64,000 nucleotides of DNA, taken from assembly GCA_000720535.1 (NCBI GenBank), contig JOAZ01000013.1:62001-126000 (forward strand). Direction: 5' to 3'. Of the stretch, positions 51,398-59,779 are shown piece by piece; the stretch's first letter is position 1; every line of letters begins with the position of its first letter. The notes under the pieces are model-generated. The model had not been told where the DNA came from. It saw only the letters and a list, made by a program, of their open reading frames with translations, and searched no databases. This DNA is from Streptomyces halstedii (GTDB lineage: Bacteria; Actinomycetota; Actinomycetes; Streptomycetales; Streptomycetaceae). A program made the position numbers and the translations under genes.

Positions 51398-51403
51398 AGG
51401 CTA
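51398..51403 (-). promoter_or_regulatory. -10 of the TetR gene, embedded in the upstream stop codon
   Basis: Minus-strand TAGCCT, 7 nt before GTG 51390. Its TAG is also the stop codon of the upstream gene (51401-51403), so one triplet serves as stop and promoter. Confidence 0.5.
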
Positions 51404-52270
51404 TCCGGGGCCCGCTTCCCCCGGATTCCGCGTCACCACGGCCTCGGTGAACTCCGCCCGCAACTCCTCGGGGGAGGGCAGACCCGCCTCCACCACCTCG
51501 TTCCACCGGGCGGCCGTCTCGTCGATCCCCTGACGGAACGCGCGCTTGAGGGGGACCCGGAACAGCAGCAGCACGAGCGCGGCGGGCGGCCGCAGCAGCG
51601 CCCGCCCGCGCACGGTCACGGTGACGCCCACCTCCCACACCCCCGCACCGGCCTTACGCCCGTCCGTGCCGGCCTTCCGCGCCCCGTCGCCGGCCGGACG
51701 GACGGCGATCGACAGGTCCGCGCGCCCGAGCGGGTGCCGGGCACGCGCCGATACCGGGGGCCGGGCCGCCGGAAGGGCGCCGGCAGGCCCCGCCACGGCC
51801 GCCCACCAGGCGGCCAGGTCGATCCTCGCGCGCCCCGAGATCCGCCGGAGGAAGCCCCCGGCGGGATCGCGCAGGGTGCACCGCGCCTCCAGCCCCGACG
51901 GCCGGTCGGGGGTGCGCAGGCGCAGCGTCACCCGGCCCACGGCGTCGGCCGACGCCACCCGCTGCTCCACCGCGATCGCGGTCGAGCGCCGCCACTCCCG
52001 TATGCCTATGGTCAGCGTCTCCACGGGGGCTTGGGGCGCCTCACCTGGCGTGGGCGGGGCCGGGTCCTGGGTGACCGTGTACCGGGCCCCCGCGCGCAGG
52101 TGACGGCCTTTCACCAGCCGTACGCCCGGCACGGGTTCACCGCCCTCCAGCAGGGTGCCGTCCGGCCCTGTCCGGGTGGACTCCACGACGTCCAGGAGGA
52201 GCGCCGCGCACTCCTCGAACCAGCAGCGGTCGAGGGCCGCGACGGTGACGGTGTGCTGGAGGCGGGCCAT
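51401..52270 (-). CDS. Uncharacterised soluble protein
   Basis: 289 residues, no family recognised. It starts MARLQHTVTVAALDRCWFEE. It has beta-rich character (GVRLVKGRHLRAGARYTVTQ, VETLTIGIREWRRSTAIAVEQ) that could suit an SRPBCC/START-like fold. It ends with a helical segment (TAARWNEVVEAGLPSPEELRA). No signal peptide. It begins 12 nt after the stop of the upstream membrane protein, so the two are co-transcribed, and the downstream TetR promoter is built into its end. Confidence 0.75.
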   Translation of the reverse strand: MARLQHTVTVAALDRCWFEECAALLLDVVESTRTGPDGTLLEGGEPVPGVRLVKGRHLRAGARYTVTQDPAPPTPGEAPQAPVETLTIGIREWRRSTAIAVEQRVASADAVGRVTLRLRTPDRPSGLEARCTLRDPAGGFLRRISGRARIDLAAWWAAVAGPAGALPAARPPVSARARHPLGRADLSIAVRPAGDGARKAGTDGRKAGAGVWEVGVTVTVRGRALLRPPAALVLLLFRVPLKRAFRQGIDETAARWNEVVEAGLPSPEELRAEFTEAVVTRNPGEAGPG

Positions 52271-52282
52271 GGGGCGAGGGGC

Positions 52283-52897
52283 TCAGGCGCTCATCGACCG
52301 GGCGGTGTTGACCTGCGCCATGACCATCTGGAAGGTCTCGGGAGCGTTGGCCGGGATCATGGTCGAGTGGTGGCGCCCCCCACTGGTCACCGTGACCTGG
52401 ACGAAGCCCGTCGTCTTCTTCTCCTTCATCAGGAGGAAGAGCAGACCGACCAGACAGAACAGCGCGAACACGATGGCGAGCACGATCGCCACGGTCGGGA
52501 TCTTCTCCTCCGTACGCGACATGTCGGTCGCCGTCCACACCGCGCCCTTGAGCGGCATCGTGCCCGACGGCGTCACGATGCCGTCGTTCATGACGGTGAT
52601 GTCACCGAACGACAGCATCGCCGTCTGGCCCCCCGGCTGCCCCTGACCCGGGTGCTGCGCCGGGAGGTTGTAGCCGGGCTGCGTCGGCTGCCCGCCGGGG
52701 CCCGGGTAGCCGTACCCGGGACCGGGCTGCGCGGCCGAGTCGGGCAGCGTCTGCGGGTAGCCGTACGCGGGAGCCGCACCCGGCGGCGTGGAGCCGTAGC
52801 CCTGGCCCGGCCCGTCCGGCATCGTCGGCGGGTTGCCCGGCTGCTGGGGCGGGCCCCACTTGTATGAGTCGTCCGCGTACGGATTCGGATCGCTCAT
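52283..52897 (-). CDS. Membrane protein with Pro/Gly/Tyr-rich N-terminus and one helix
   Basis: 204 residues. Residues 1-92 are YGYPQ/GPGQ-type low complexity. About 95-130 form a beta-rich segment (LSFGDITVMNDGIVTPSGTMPLKG). One helix follows at about 135-156 (IPTVAIVLAIVFALFCLVGLLFLL), then a C-terminal domain starting KKTTGFVQVTVTSGGRHHSTMIPA. ATG 52897 is preceded by GGGGAACG. First gene of a two-gene unit with the protein ending at 51401. Confidence 0.85.
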   Translation of the reverse strand: MSDPNPYADDSYKWGPPQQPGNPPTMPDGPGQGYGSTPPGAAPAYGYPQTLPDSAAQPGPGYGYPGPGGQPTQPGYNLPAQHPGQGQPGGQTAMLSFGDITVMNDGIVTPSGTMPLKGAVWTATDMSRTEEKIPTVAIVLAIVFALFCLVGLLFLLMKEKKTTGFVQVTVTSGGRHHSTMIPANAPETFQMVMAQVNTARSMSA

Positions 52898-53014
52898 GAC
52901 GTTCCCCGTTCTCCATCAAGCCATCTGCTCCCGCGCCTGCCGCGTCGGGAACCGCGGGCCGGTCACCGGCCCCGCATGACCGTACCGTTCCCGCCCCCGC
53001 GACGCAGCAGGAGA

Positions 53015-53049
53015 CCCCGCCTCCCGCACGGACGGTGCGGGAGACGGGG
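53015..53049 (-). terminator. Terminator of the sdh operon
   Basis: CCCCG(C/T)CTCCCGCAC pairs with GTGCGGGAGACGGGG around GGACG, about 40 nt beyond the sdhB stop. Confidence 0.8.
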
Positions 53050-53089
53050 CCTTCACGGTGCGACGGACGGAGCCGGACGGGCCGTCGGG

Positions 53090-53857
53090 TCAGAAGCGGC
53101 GCGTGATCAGCGCGCGCTTGACCTCCTGGATCGCCTTGGTGACCTCGATGCCACGGGGGCAGGCGTCCGTGCAGTTGAACGTCGTGCGGCAACGCCACAC
53201 ACCGTCACGGTCGTTGAGGATCTCCAGGCGCTGCTCGCCGCCCTCGTCACGCGAGTCGAAGATGAACCGGTGCGCGTTGACGATGGCCGCCGGGCCGAAG
53301 TACTGCCCGTCGTTCCAGAACACCGGGCACGAGGACGTGCACGCGGCGCACAGGATGCACTTGGTGGTGTCGTCGAAGCGCTCACGGTCCTCGGGGGACT
53401 GGAGCCGCTCACGGGTCGGCTCGTTGCCCTTGGTGATGAGGAAGGGCATGACATCGCGGTAGGCCTGGAAGAAGGGATCCATGTCGACCACGAGGTCCTT
53501 GAGGACCGTGAGGCCCTTGATGGCCTCGATCAGGATCGGCTTCTCCGGGTTGATGTCCTTGATCAGCGTCTTGCAGGCGAGCCTGTTCTTGCCGTTGATC
53601 CGCATCGCGTCGGAGCCGCAGATGCCGTGCGCGCAGGACCGGCGGAACGTCAGGGTGCCGTCCAGCTCCCACTTGATCTTGTGAAGGGCGTCGAGGACAC
53701 GCTCCTTCGGGTCGATCGAGATCTGGAAGTCCTGCCACTGGGCCTCGTCGGAGACCTCGGGGTTGAAGCGGCGGATGCGGAACGTGGCCGTGATGTACGG
53801 GGTGTCGGCGAAGCCGGCCTCGGCGGTGCCGTTCTTCTCCAGGGTCGGGGTAGCCAT
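53090..53857 (-). CDS. sdhB: Succinate dehydrogenase iron-sulfur subunit
   Basis: 255 residues. Carries electrons from FAD to quinone. The N-terminal ferredoxin-like domain holds the [2Fe-2S] ligands (SCAHGICGSDAM, LACKTL). The C-terminal domain holds CILCAACTSSCPV, CRTTFNCTDACPRG and the remaining ligands for the [4Fe-4S] and [3Fe-4S] clusters. ATG 53857 shares one base with the sdhA stop (TGATG), so translation is coupled. Confidence 0.97.
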   Translation of the reverse strand: MATPTLEKNGTAEAGFADTPYITATFRIRRFNPEVSDEAQWQDFQISIDPKERVLDALHKIKWELDGTLTFRRSCAHGICGSDAMRINGKNRLACKTLIKDINPEKPILIEAIKGLTVLKDLVVDMDPFFQAYRDVMPFLITKGNEPTRERLQSPEDRERFDDTTKCILCAACTSSCPVFWNDGQYFGPAAIVNAHRFIFDSRDEGGEQRLEILNDRDGVWRCRTTFNCTDACPRGIEVTKAIQEVKRALITRRF

Positions 53858-55611
53858 CAGTACTTACGCTCCATCGGCTGGTAGCGGGTCGTGACGACCG
53901 GCTTGTAGTCGAGCCGGATCGACTCGGTGCCGTCGTCCGCGACCTCGCGGTACGCCATGGTGTGGCGCATGAAGTTGACGTCGTCGCGGTTCGGGTAGTC
54001 CTCGCGGTAGTGACCGCCGCGGGACTCCTTGCGGGCCAGCGCGGAGGTCGCCATGACCTCGGCCAGGTCGAGCAGGTTACCCAGCTCGATGGCCTCCAGC
54101 AGGTCGGTGTTGAACCGCTTGCCCTTGTCCTGGATGGACACGTCCAGGTAGCGCCTGCGCAGCTCGGCGATCTTGTCGACCGCGGTCTTGATCGTCTGCT
54201 CGGTGCGGAACACCATCACGTTGGCGTCCATGGTCTCCTGGAGCTCCAGGCGCAGCGCGGCGACGCGCTCGGTGCCCGTGGAGTTCCGCAGCCGCTCGAC
54301 CTGGTCCTGGACCAGCTGCGCCGGGTTCTCGGGAAGCGCGACGAAGTCGTTCTTCGCGGAGTACTCGGCGGCGGCGATGCCCGAACGGCGTCCGAAGACG
54401 TTGATGTCGAGCAGCGAGTTGGTGCCGAGGCGGTTGGCGCCGTGCACGGAGACACAGGCGACCTCCCCGGCGGCGTACAGGCCCGGCACGACGGTGGTGT
54501 TGTCGGCCAGCACCTCGCCCTCGACGTTGGTCGGGATGCCGCCCATGGCGTAGTGCGCGGTCGGCTGGATCGGGATCGGGTCCGTGTAGGGCTCGATACC
54601 GAGGTAGGTGCGCGCGAACTCGGTGATGTCCGGGAGCTTGGCGTCCAGCTGCTCCGGCGGGAGGTGCGTGAGGTCGAGGTAGACGTGGTCGCCCTCGGGA
54701 CCGCAGCCGCGGCCCTCACGGATCTCCGTGTAGATGGAGCGGGAGACGACGTCACGGGACGCGAGGTCCTTCATGACCGGCGCGTACTTCTCCATGAAGC
54801 GCTCGCCGTCCTTGTTGCGGAGGATGCCGCCCTCACCGCGGGCGCCCTCCGTCAGCAGGATGCCCATGCGCCAGATGCCCGTCGGGTGGAACTGGAAGAA
54901 CTCCATGTCCTCCAGCGGCAGACCCCGGCGGTAGCAGGCGGCCTGGCCGTCACCGGTCAGGGTGTGCGCGTTCGACGTCACCTTGAAGAACTTGCCGGTG
55001 CCGCCCGAGGCGTAGATGACCGACTTCGCCTGGAAGACGTGGATCTCGCCGGTGGCCAGCTCGTAGGCGACGACGCCGGCGGACTTCTTGACGCCGTCCT
55101 CCTCGACGACCAGCTGGTCCAGGACGTAGAACTCGTTGAAGAACTCCACGCCCTCCTTGACGCAGTTCTGGTACAGCGTCTGGAGGATCATGTGGCCGGT
55201 GCGGTCGCCCGAGTAGCAGGCGCGACGGACCGGGGCCTCACCGTGGTTGCGGGAGTGACCGCCGAAGCGGCGCTGGTCGATCTTGCCCTCGGGCGTACGG
55301 CCGAACGGCAGGCCCATCTTCTCCAGGTCGAGGACGGCGTCGATGGCCTCCTTCGCGAGGATCTCGGCGGCGTCCTGGTCGACCAGGTAGTCGCCGCCCT
55401 TGATCGTGTCGAAGGTGTGCCACTCCCAGTTGTCCTCCTCCACGTTGGCCAGCGCGGCGGCCATGCCGCCCTGCGCGGCGCCCGTGTGGGAGCGGGTGGG
55501 GTAGAGCTTCGTCAGCACGGCGGTGCGGCTGCGCTTGGTCGACTCGATGGCCGCGCGCATGCCGGCGCCGCCGGCGCCGACGATGACGGTGTCGTACTTG
55601 TGGATCTGCAT
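53857..55611 (-). CDS. sdhA: Succinate dehydrogenase flavoprotein subunit
   Basis: 584 residues. FAD-binding start YDTVIVGAGGAGMRAAIES. The covalent-FAD His lies in TRSHTGAAQGGMAAALAN. The active-site Arg/His region includes FQFHPTGIW and PTAHYAMGGIPTN. ATG 55611 has GAGGAAACC upstream. The longer frame to 55809 lies inside sdhD and is not coding here. Third gene of sdhCDAB. Confidence 0.97.
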   Translation of the reverse strand: MQIHKYDTVIVGAGGAGMRAAIESTKRSRTAVLTKLYPTRSHTGAAQGGMAAALANVEEDNWEWHTFDTIKGGDYLVDQDAAEILAKEAIDAVLDLEKMGLPFGRTPEGKIDQRRFGGHSRNHGEAPVRRACYSGDRTGHMILQTLYQNCVKEGVEFFNEFYVLDQLVVEEDGVKKSAGVVAYELATGEIHVFQAKSVIYASGGTGKFFKVTSNAHTLTGDGQAACYRRGLPLEDMEFFQFHPTGIWRMGILLTEGARGEGGILRNKDGERFMEKYAPVMKDLASRDVVSRSIYTEIREGRGCGPEGDHVYLDLTHLPPEQLDAKLPDITEFARTYLGIEPYTDPIPIQPTAHYAMGGIPTNVEGEVLADNTTVVPGLYAAGEVACVSVHGANRLGTNSLLDINVFGRRSGIAAAEYSAKNDFVALPENPAQLVQDQVERLRNSTGTERVAALRLELQETMDANVMVFRTEQTIKTAVDKIAELRRRYLDVSIQDKGKRFNTDLLEAIELGNLLDLAEVMATSALARKESRGGHYREDYPNRDDVNFMRHTMAYREVADDGTESIRLDYKPVVTTRYQPMERKY

Positions 55612-55640
55612 GGTTTCCTCTGGTCCCTCTGTCCCGGCGC

Positions 55641-56123
55641 CTAGCGGATGTTCGGGTCGAAGGTGAAGATCACCAGCGTGCCCAGCAGGACGGTGAACAC
55701 CGTGGCGGTGTACAGGAGCATCTTCAGCCAGAAGCGGGTGTTGTCCCGTTCGGCGTAGTCGTTGATGACCGTACGGAGGCCGTTGGCGCCGTGCAGCATG
55801 GCGAGCCACAGCATCGCCAGGTCCCAGACCTGCCAGAACGGCGAGGCCCAGCGGCCGGCCACGAAGGCGAAGCCGATCTTGGAGACGCCGCCGTCGAGCA
55901 CCAGCTGGATCAGCAGGTGGCCGATGACGAGGACGACCAGCACGATGCCCGACAGGCGCATGAAGAGCCAGGCGTACATCTCGAAGTTGGTACGCGAACC
56001 CTTGGGCGTCTTGCCCGTGCGCTTGCGCGGGGGCTCGATCACCGGCGCGGGGTGGTCGACGTCGTACAGGCTCACGCCCTCGACGTCGCTGATCGCGGAC
56101 GAGGAAGAGGTCTCGGCGGACAT
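55641..56123 (-). CDS. sdhD: Succinate dehydrogenase membrane anchor subunit SdhD
   Basis: 160 residues. A cytoplasmic head of ~45 residues precedes three membrane helices (LFMRLSGIVLVVLVIGHLLIQL, QVWDLAMLWLAMLHGANGL, WLKMLLYTATVFTVLLGTLVIF). Conserved His in VIGHLL and MLHGANGLR are candidate heme ligands. ATG 56123 starts 5 nt after the sdhC stop. Confidence 0.94.
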   Translation of the reverse strand: MSAETSSSSAISDVEGVSLYDVDHPAPVIEPPRKRTGKTPKGSRTNFEMYAWLFMRLSGIVLVVLVIGHLLIQLVLDGGVSKIGFAFVAGRWASPFWQVWDLAMLWLAMLHGANGLRTVINDYAERDNTRFWLKMLLYTATVFTVLLGTLVIFTFDPNIR

Positions 56124-56128
56124 GGGCC

Positions 56129-56509
56129 TCAGCTCCCGAAGACTTCGCGTACGGCGTGACCGAGGACGGGGTACAGGGCCCCGACCATCAGCACGATCCA
56201 GATGCCCAGGACGGTCCAGAGCATCGTCTTCTGGTGGCGCGGGCCCTTGGCCCAGAAGTCCACGGCGACGATACGGAGACCGTTCAGGGCGTGGAAGAGG
56301 ATGGCGGCCACCAGGCCGTACTCGAGCAGGGCGACGAGCGGGGTCTTGTAGGTGGCCACGACCTCGTCGTACGCCTCGGGGGAGACACGCACGAGAGCGG
56401 TGTCCAGGACGTGTACGAACAGGAAGAAGAAAATGAGGACACCGGTGACTCGATGAGCCACCCAGGACCACATGCCTTCCCGGCCGCGGTACAGCGTTCC
56501 AGCCGGCAC
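56129..56509 (-). CDS. sdhC: Succinate dehydrogenase cytochrome b556 subunit SdhC
   Basis: 126 residues. Start YRGREGMWSWVAHRVTGVLI. Three helices, with His in AHRVTG, FVHVLDT and FHALNGLRI suitable for heme b. GTG 56509 with GGAGGG 8 nt upstream fits family length; the open frame extends to 56584, but those extra residues are not family-like. First gene of sdhCDAB. A possible -10 (TACGAT) lies at 56596-56601 on the minus strand. Confidence 0.94.
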   Translation of the reverse strand: MPAGTLYRGREGMWSWVAHRVTGVLIFFFLFVHVLDTALVRVSPEAYDEVVATYKTPLVALLEYGLVAAILFHALNGLRIVAVDFWAKGPRHQKTMLWTVLGIWIVLMVGALYPVLGHAVREVFGS

Positions 56510-56595
56510 GGAAAAACCCTCCGGGAGCGGGGATCGGGGTCGGCCGGCTTGACTGTCGGTCTGACCCGGCCGGGTACGGTCCACCGGCCCCGGCC

Positions 56596-56601
56596 ATCGT
56601 A
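56596..56601 (-). promoter_or_regulatory. Possible -10 of sdhCDAB
   Basis: Minus-strand TACGAT. No good -35 is visible at the expected distance. The leader would be about 80 nt. Confidence 0.3.
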
Positions 56602-56701
56602 GCGACGGTTTGTCGGTTCCATGGCGGCGGGGCCTGGAGGTGTGATCAAAGTGGCAGCCAAACGGGCACGGACGGGCTATTGCGGGCCTTATACGCCCTG
56701 G

Positions 56702-57454
56702 TCAGAGCAGCGGATCCGGCCGTCCCGCGGCGGTCACGAGCTCGATGATGCGTCCCCGGGCGAGTCGTCGCATCTCCTCCGCGGTGAGCGAACGCTCCTC
56801 GTCGGGGTCGTTGGCCAGCCGGGCCCGGATGGCGGTGAGGACCTGGTCCACGTGCTGGGAGGGCGGCACCCCGTCCATGCAGATGACGAACACGTGTCCG
56901 AAGCTGTGCTCGTACGCGGCGTGCGCCGCCCGGAGCGCGAGGTGCGCGGCACGGGGCGCCTCGTGGTGCAGGCAGGGCGCGCACTCGGAGGCGAGGGCCT
57001 CGGCGAGATCGGTGGGGCCGAGGTCGTACCCCGCTTCGTCGGAGGCGGCCAGCAGCGAGGCCAGGTCCGGGTACGGGCGGTGGGCCGCCATCCGCTGCGC
57101 CCAGCGGCGGCTGCCGCAGCACTCCAGGAGGGCCGCTTCGGCGAGGTCGCCCGTCCAGCCGTTGAAGCGGCCGAGTCCCTTCGAGTGGGCACTGGTGCGG
57201 GTGCTCGCGGAGACTGGTTCCGGAACCGGGATCCGGGCGGGGGTCCGGACCGGGTTCCGGGTCCGGGCCTCTTGCGGGACCGGGACGGAGCCGTGGCTCT
57301 GGACGGGGCCGTGGCCCTGGACCAGTCCTTGGCTCTGGACCAGTCCTTGGCTCTGGACGGGGACGGCCGCCCGGCCGGCCCGGCGCCCTCGCTCCGGCAG
57401 GCCTGCGGGGGACTCGCTGGACCTGGACAGCGGAACTCCTCGGACGAATGGCAT
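56702..57454 (-). CDS. uraD: OHCU decarboxylase (uraD-like) with N-terminal repeat extension
   Basis: About 250 residues. Residues ~90-250 match 2-oxo-4-hydroxy-4-carboxy-5-ureidoimidazoline decarboxylase, which makes S-allantoin from the urate oxidation product. GLGRFNGWTGDLAEAALLECCGS starts the fold, then AYEHSFGHVFVICMDG and ARLANDPDEERSLTAEEMRR. The first ~85 residues are Pro/Arg-rich with six-residue repeats (VQSQGL, VQSQGL, VQGHGP, VQSHGS). ATG 57454 is the first start that avoids the poorly coding upstream stretch. It has no Shine-Dalgarno sequence, so the true start may be later. No urate oxidase or HIU hydrolase gene is adjacent. Confidence 0.78.
   Translation of the reverse strand: MPFVRGVPLSRSSESPAGLPERGRRAGRAAVPVQSQGLVQSQGLVQGHGPVQSHGSVPVPQEARTRNPVRTPARIPVPEPVSASTRTSAHSKGLGRFNGWTGDLAEAALLECCGSRRWAQRMAAHRPYPDLASLLAASDEAGYDLGPTDLAEALASECAPCLHHEAPRAAHLALRAAHAAYEHSFGHVFVICMDGVPPSQHVDQVLTAIRARLANDPDEERSLTAEEMRRLARGRIIELVTAAGRPDPLL
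57289..57362 (-). repeat. 18-bp tandem repeats inside uraD
   Basis: Four units of the type CTCTGGACCAGTCCTTGG (two perfect, two diverged) encode the VQSQGL hexapeptides on the minus strand. Confidence 0.85.
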
Positions 57455-57904
57455 CTGTGACCCTGGAGAGGGTTCGGAGAGCGACGAGGTTGCGCGGGGG
57501 AGAGAGAAGGCTGATGAATGTGTCGCAACGGTAGCGAGACCGGGCAACGAGTACCTCAAGCGCACCCCGGAATTCACCCGGACGGGAGAGTTCCGGAACG
57601 CTTGATGGACGCCCTTCCGGGGTGAACGCCCACTTTTCTCCACCTCTGTCCGCGCCTCGGTTTCGGCCATGGGGTTCCCTGGGCCCCGGGCCCGGCGTGC
57701 GTCCCCCCGCCTCTCCCTGGCACGGTTCGTCCTTTCGCCCAGCCCCTTCCGCCCCTCCCCACGCTTCCGCCCCTCCCGCCCCACGGGCCCCAGCCCGCCC
57801 CCCCCAGCTCCCCCCAACTCTCCGTAGCTCCCCAGCTCCCCCAACTCCCCGCGATTCCGTCCCCACGGGATTCGCCTCCCCCACGATCCGGAGGATTCTG
57901 ACCG
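57455..57904. other. 450-bp divergent intergenic region with a pyrimidine-rich tract
   Basis: No gene seen. From ~57690 to 57860 the plus strand is dominated by C/T (CCCCTCCC, CAACTCCCC, AGCTCCCC repeats). Long minus-strand frames here are by-products of that composition. It should hold the promoters of uraD and the hexosaminidase gene. I see no DasR-type (ACTGGTCTAGACCACT) site for the latter. Confidence 0.6.
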
Positions 57905-59518
57905 ATGTCGCCCTCGCACAGAGCCACATCACGCTCACGCGGAGCCCTGGTGGCCGGCGCGGCCGCCACGGCGGCAGCCGCAGTCACCCTCACCGTCGTC
58001 CTGTGGCCCGACGGTTCCGGCTCCGGACCGCAGAACGGCTCCGCCTCCTCCCGTACGGACGCCTCACCGTCCCCGTCCCGCAGCTACCCGCTCTCGACGA
58101 CGCCGCGGACCGTTCCCGCGGTCCGTGAGCACACTCCCGCCCGCGGACCGGGCTGGAAGCCCGGGAAGAACAGCACGGTCGTCGCCGCCGACCACGAGCT
58201 GGCCGACGAGGCGCAGCTGCTCGCCAAGGAGCTGAAGATCAGCTACCGGGGTGAGACCGCGGCCCGCGCCGGTGACGTCGAGCTGGCGCTCGGCACCCCC
58301 GGCAAGGGCTCGGCGGAGTCGTACACGCTGAAGACCGCGGACGGCCGGGTCACGATCAGCGGGCCCGACGAGGCCGGTGTCTTCTACGGCACCCGCACCC
58401 TCAAGCAGTCGCTCGCGGCGGACGACACCGTGCCCGAGGGCGTCATACGCGACGCTCCCGACCGGCCGCAGCGCGGGCTCAACCTCGACATCGCGCGCAA
58501 GTACTACACCCCCGCCTGGATCGAGGACCGGCTGCGCGAGATGGCCGACCTCAAGCTCAACCAGCTCGGCCTGCACTTCTCGGACGACCAGGCCTTCCGG
58601 ATCGAGTCCGAGTCGCACCCGGAGATCGTCTCCCCGGAGCATCTGACCAAGGCCGAGGTCCGCGGCATCCTGAAGCTCGCCGCGAGCCTGCACATCACGG
58701 TCGTCGCAGAGATCGACTCGCCCGGACACCTGGGGGCCGTGCTGAAGGCCCACCCCGACCTGCAACTGCGCAACACCCAGGGCACTCCCCGGCAGGGGGC
58801 CATCGACATCTCCAAGCCGCAGGCGGCCGAGATCGTGGACGACCTGCTGCGCGAGTACGCCGAGCTGTTCCCCGGCCAGTGGTTCCACATCGGGGCCGAC
58901 GAGTACCAGGCGCTCACGGTGAGCGACCCGGCCTCCTCGTACCCGCAGCTCGCCGTCGCGGCCCGCGAGAAGTACGGCGACGGCGCGACCGTCCAGGACC
59001 TCACCGAGGGCTGGCTGAACGACCGGGCGGCCGTCGTCCGCGAGGCGGAGAAGATCCCCAAGGCGTGGAACGACGGCTTCTTCAGCGGGGGCACGGTCAC
59101 CGCGGACAAGGGCATCGAGGTCGAGTACTGGACCGGCAAGGAGATCGGCGCCCGGCCGCCGCAGGACTACCTCGCCGAGGGCCGCAAGGTGGTCAACCTC
59201 AACGACGAGTTCCTCTACTACGTGCTCGGCGAGCCCAACAACTTCGTCTATCCGACGGGCGAGCGGATCTACAAGCAGTGGACCCCGCTCGTGCTGCGCG
59301 GCACCGAGCCGGTGCCGGAGCGCTACTCGAAGCAGATCCTGGGCGGGCGCTTCGCGGTCTGGGGCGACTTCCCGAACGCGCAGACGCAGGCGCAGGTGGC
59401 CGACGGCATCCGGATGCCGCTCAACGCGGTCTCCCAGAAGCTGTGGGACCCGAGGAAGCCGGAGCTGAGCTGGGCGCAGTTCAAGAAGCTCGCGGACGAG
59501 GTCGACGCGACCAGCTGA
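57905..59518 (+). CDS. Secreted GH20 beta-N-acetylhexosaminidase
   Basis: 537 residues. It removes terminal GlcNAc or GalNAc from chitin or glycan oligomers. Signal or anchor segment at about 13-34 (GALVAGAAATAAAAVTLTVVLW, with RSRG before it), Ser/Pro-rich linker, GH20b-type domain (about 85-165), and catalytic TIM barrel (about 170-530). The Asp-Glu pair is in HIGADEYQ, with GLNLDIARKYY and HFSDDQAFR near the start of the barrel. GGAGGATTCTGACCG precedes ATG 57905. Single gene ended by a perfect hairpin. Confidence 0.93.
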   Translation: MSPSHRATSRSRGALVAGAAATAAAAVTLTVVLWPDGSGSGPQNGSASSRTDASPSPSRSYPLSTTPRTVPAVREHTPARGPGWKPGKNSTVVAADHELADEAQLLAKELKISYRGETAARAGDVELALGTPGKGSAESYTLKTADGRVTISGPDEAGVFYGTRTLKQSLAADDTVPEGVIRDAPDRPQRGLNLDIARKYYTPAWIEDRLREMADLKLNQLGLHFSDDQAFRIESESHPEIVSPEHLTKAEVRGILKLAASLHITVVAEIDSPGHLGAVLKAHPDLQLRNTQGTPRQGAIDISKPQAAEIVDDLLREYAELFPGQWFHIGADEYQALTVSDPASSYPQLAVAAREKYGDGATVQDLTEGWLNDRAAVVREAEKIPKAWNDGFFSGGTVTADKGIEVEYWTGKEIGARPPQDYLAEGRKVVNLNDEFLYYVLGEPNNFVYPTGERIYKQWTPLVLRGTEPVPERYSKQILGGRFAVWGDFPNAQTQAQVADGIRMPLNAVSQKLWDPRKPELSWAQFKKLADEVDATS

Positions 59519-59580
59519 TCCCGCCGGACGACCGGTCCGGGTCCCGCCGGCCGTCCCGGATGACCGATTGTTTTCGGCCG

Positions 59581-59616
59581 CGATCCCCCGGGAGCCCCTG
59601 CGCTCCCGGGGGATCG
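59581..59616 (+). terminator. Terminator of the hexosaminidase gene
   Basis: CGATCCCCCGGGAGC and GCTCCCGGGGGATCG form a perfect 15-bp stem around CCCTGC. Confidence 0.85.
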
Positions 59617-59779
59617 ATCATTCGAACACCCTCCGAAATTCCCCCGGAAACCCCTCGGAAATGCCCTCGGGCCGGTAAGGGGTCCACCCCTCCGTATCGC
59701 CTGAGTGACGCTTTTCAGCCATTCGGCGCAGTACGCGGTAAGTGGAGCGAGCGACCGAGAAACCGAGGGGGGCACGTCG

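Noticed and set aside
57455-57904. DasR operator upstream of the GH20 hexosaminidase gene
   Set aside because: No sequence close to the 16-bp dre consensus is present.
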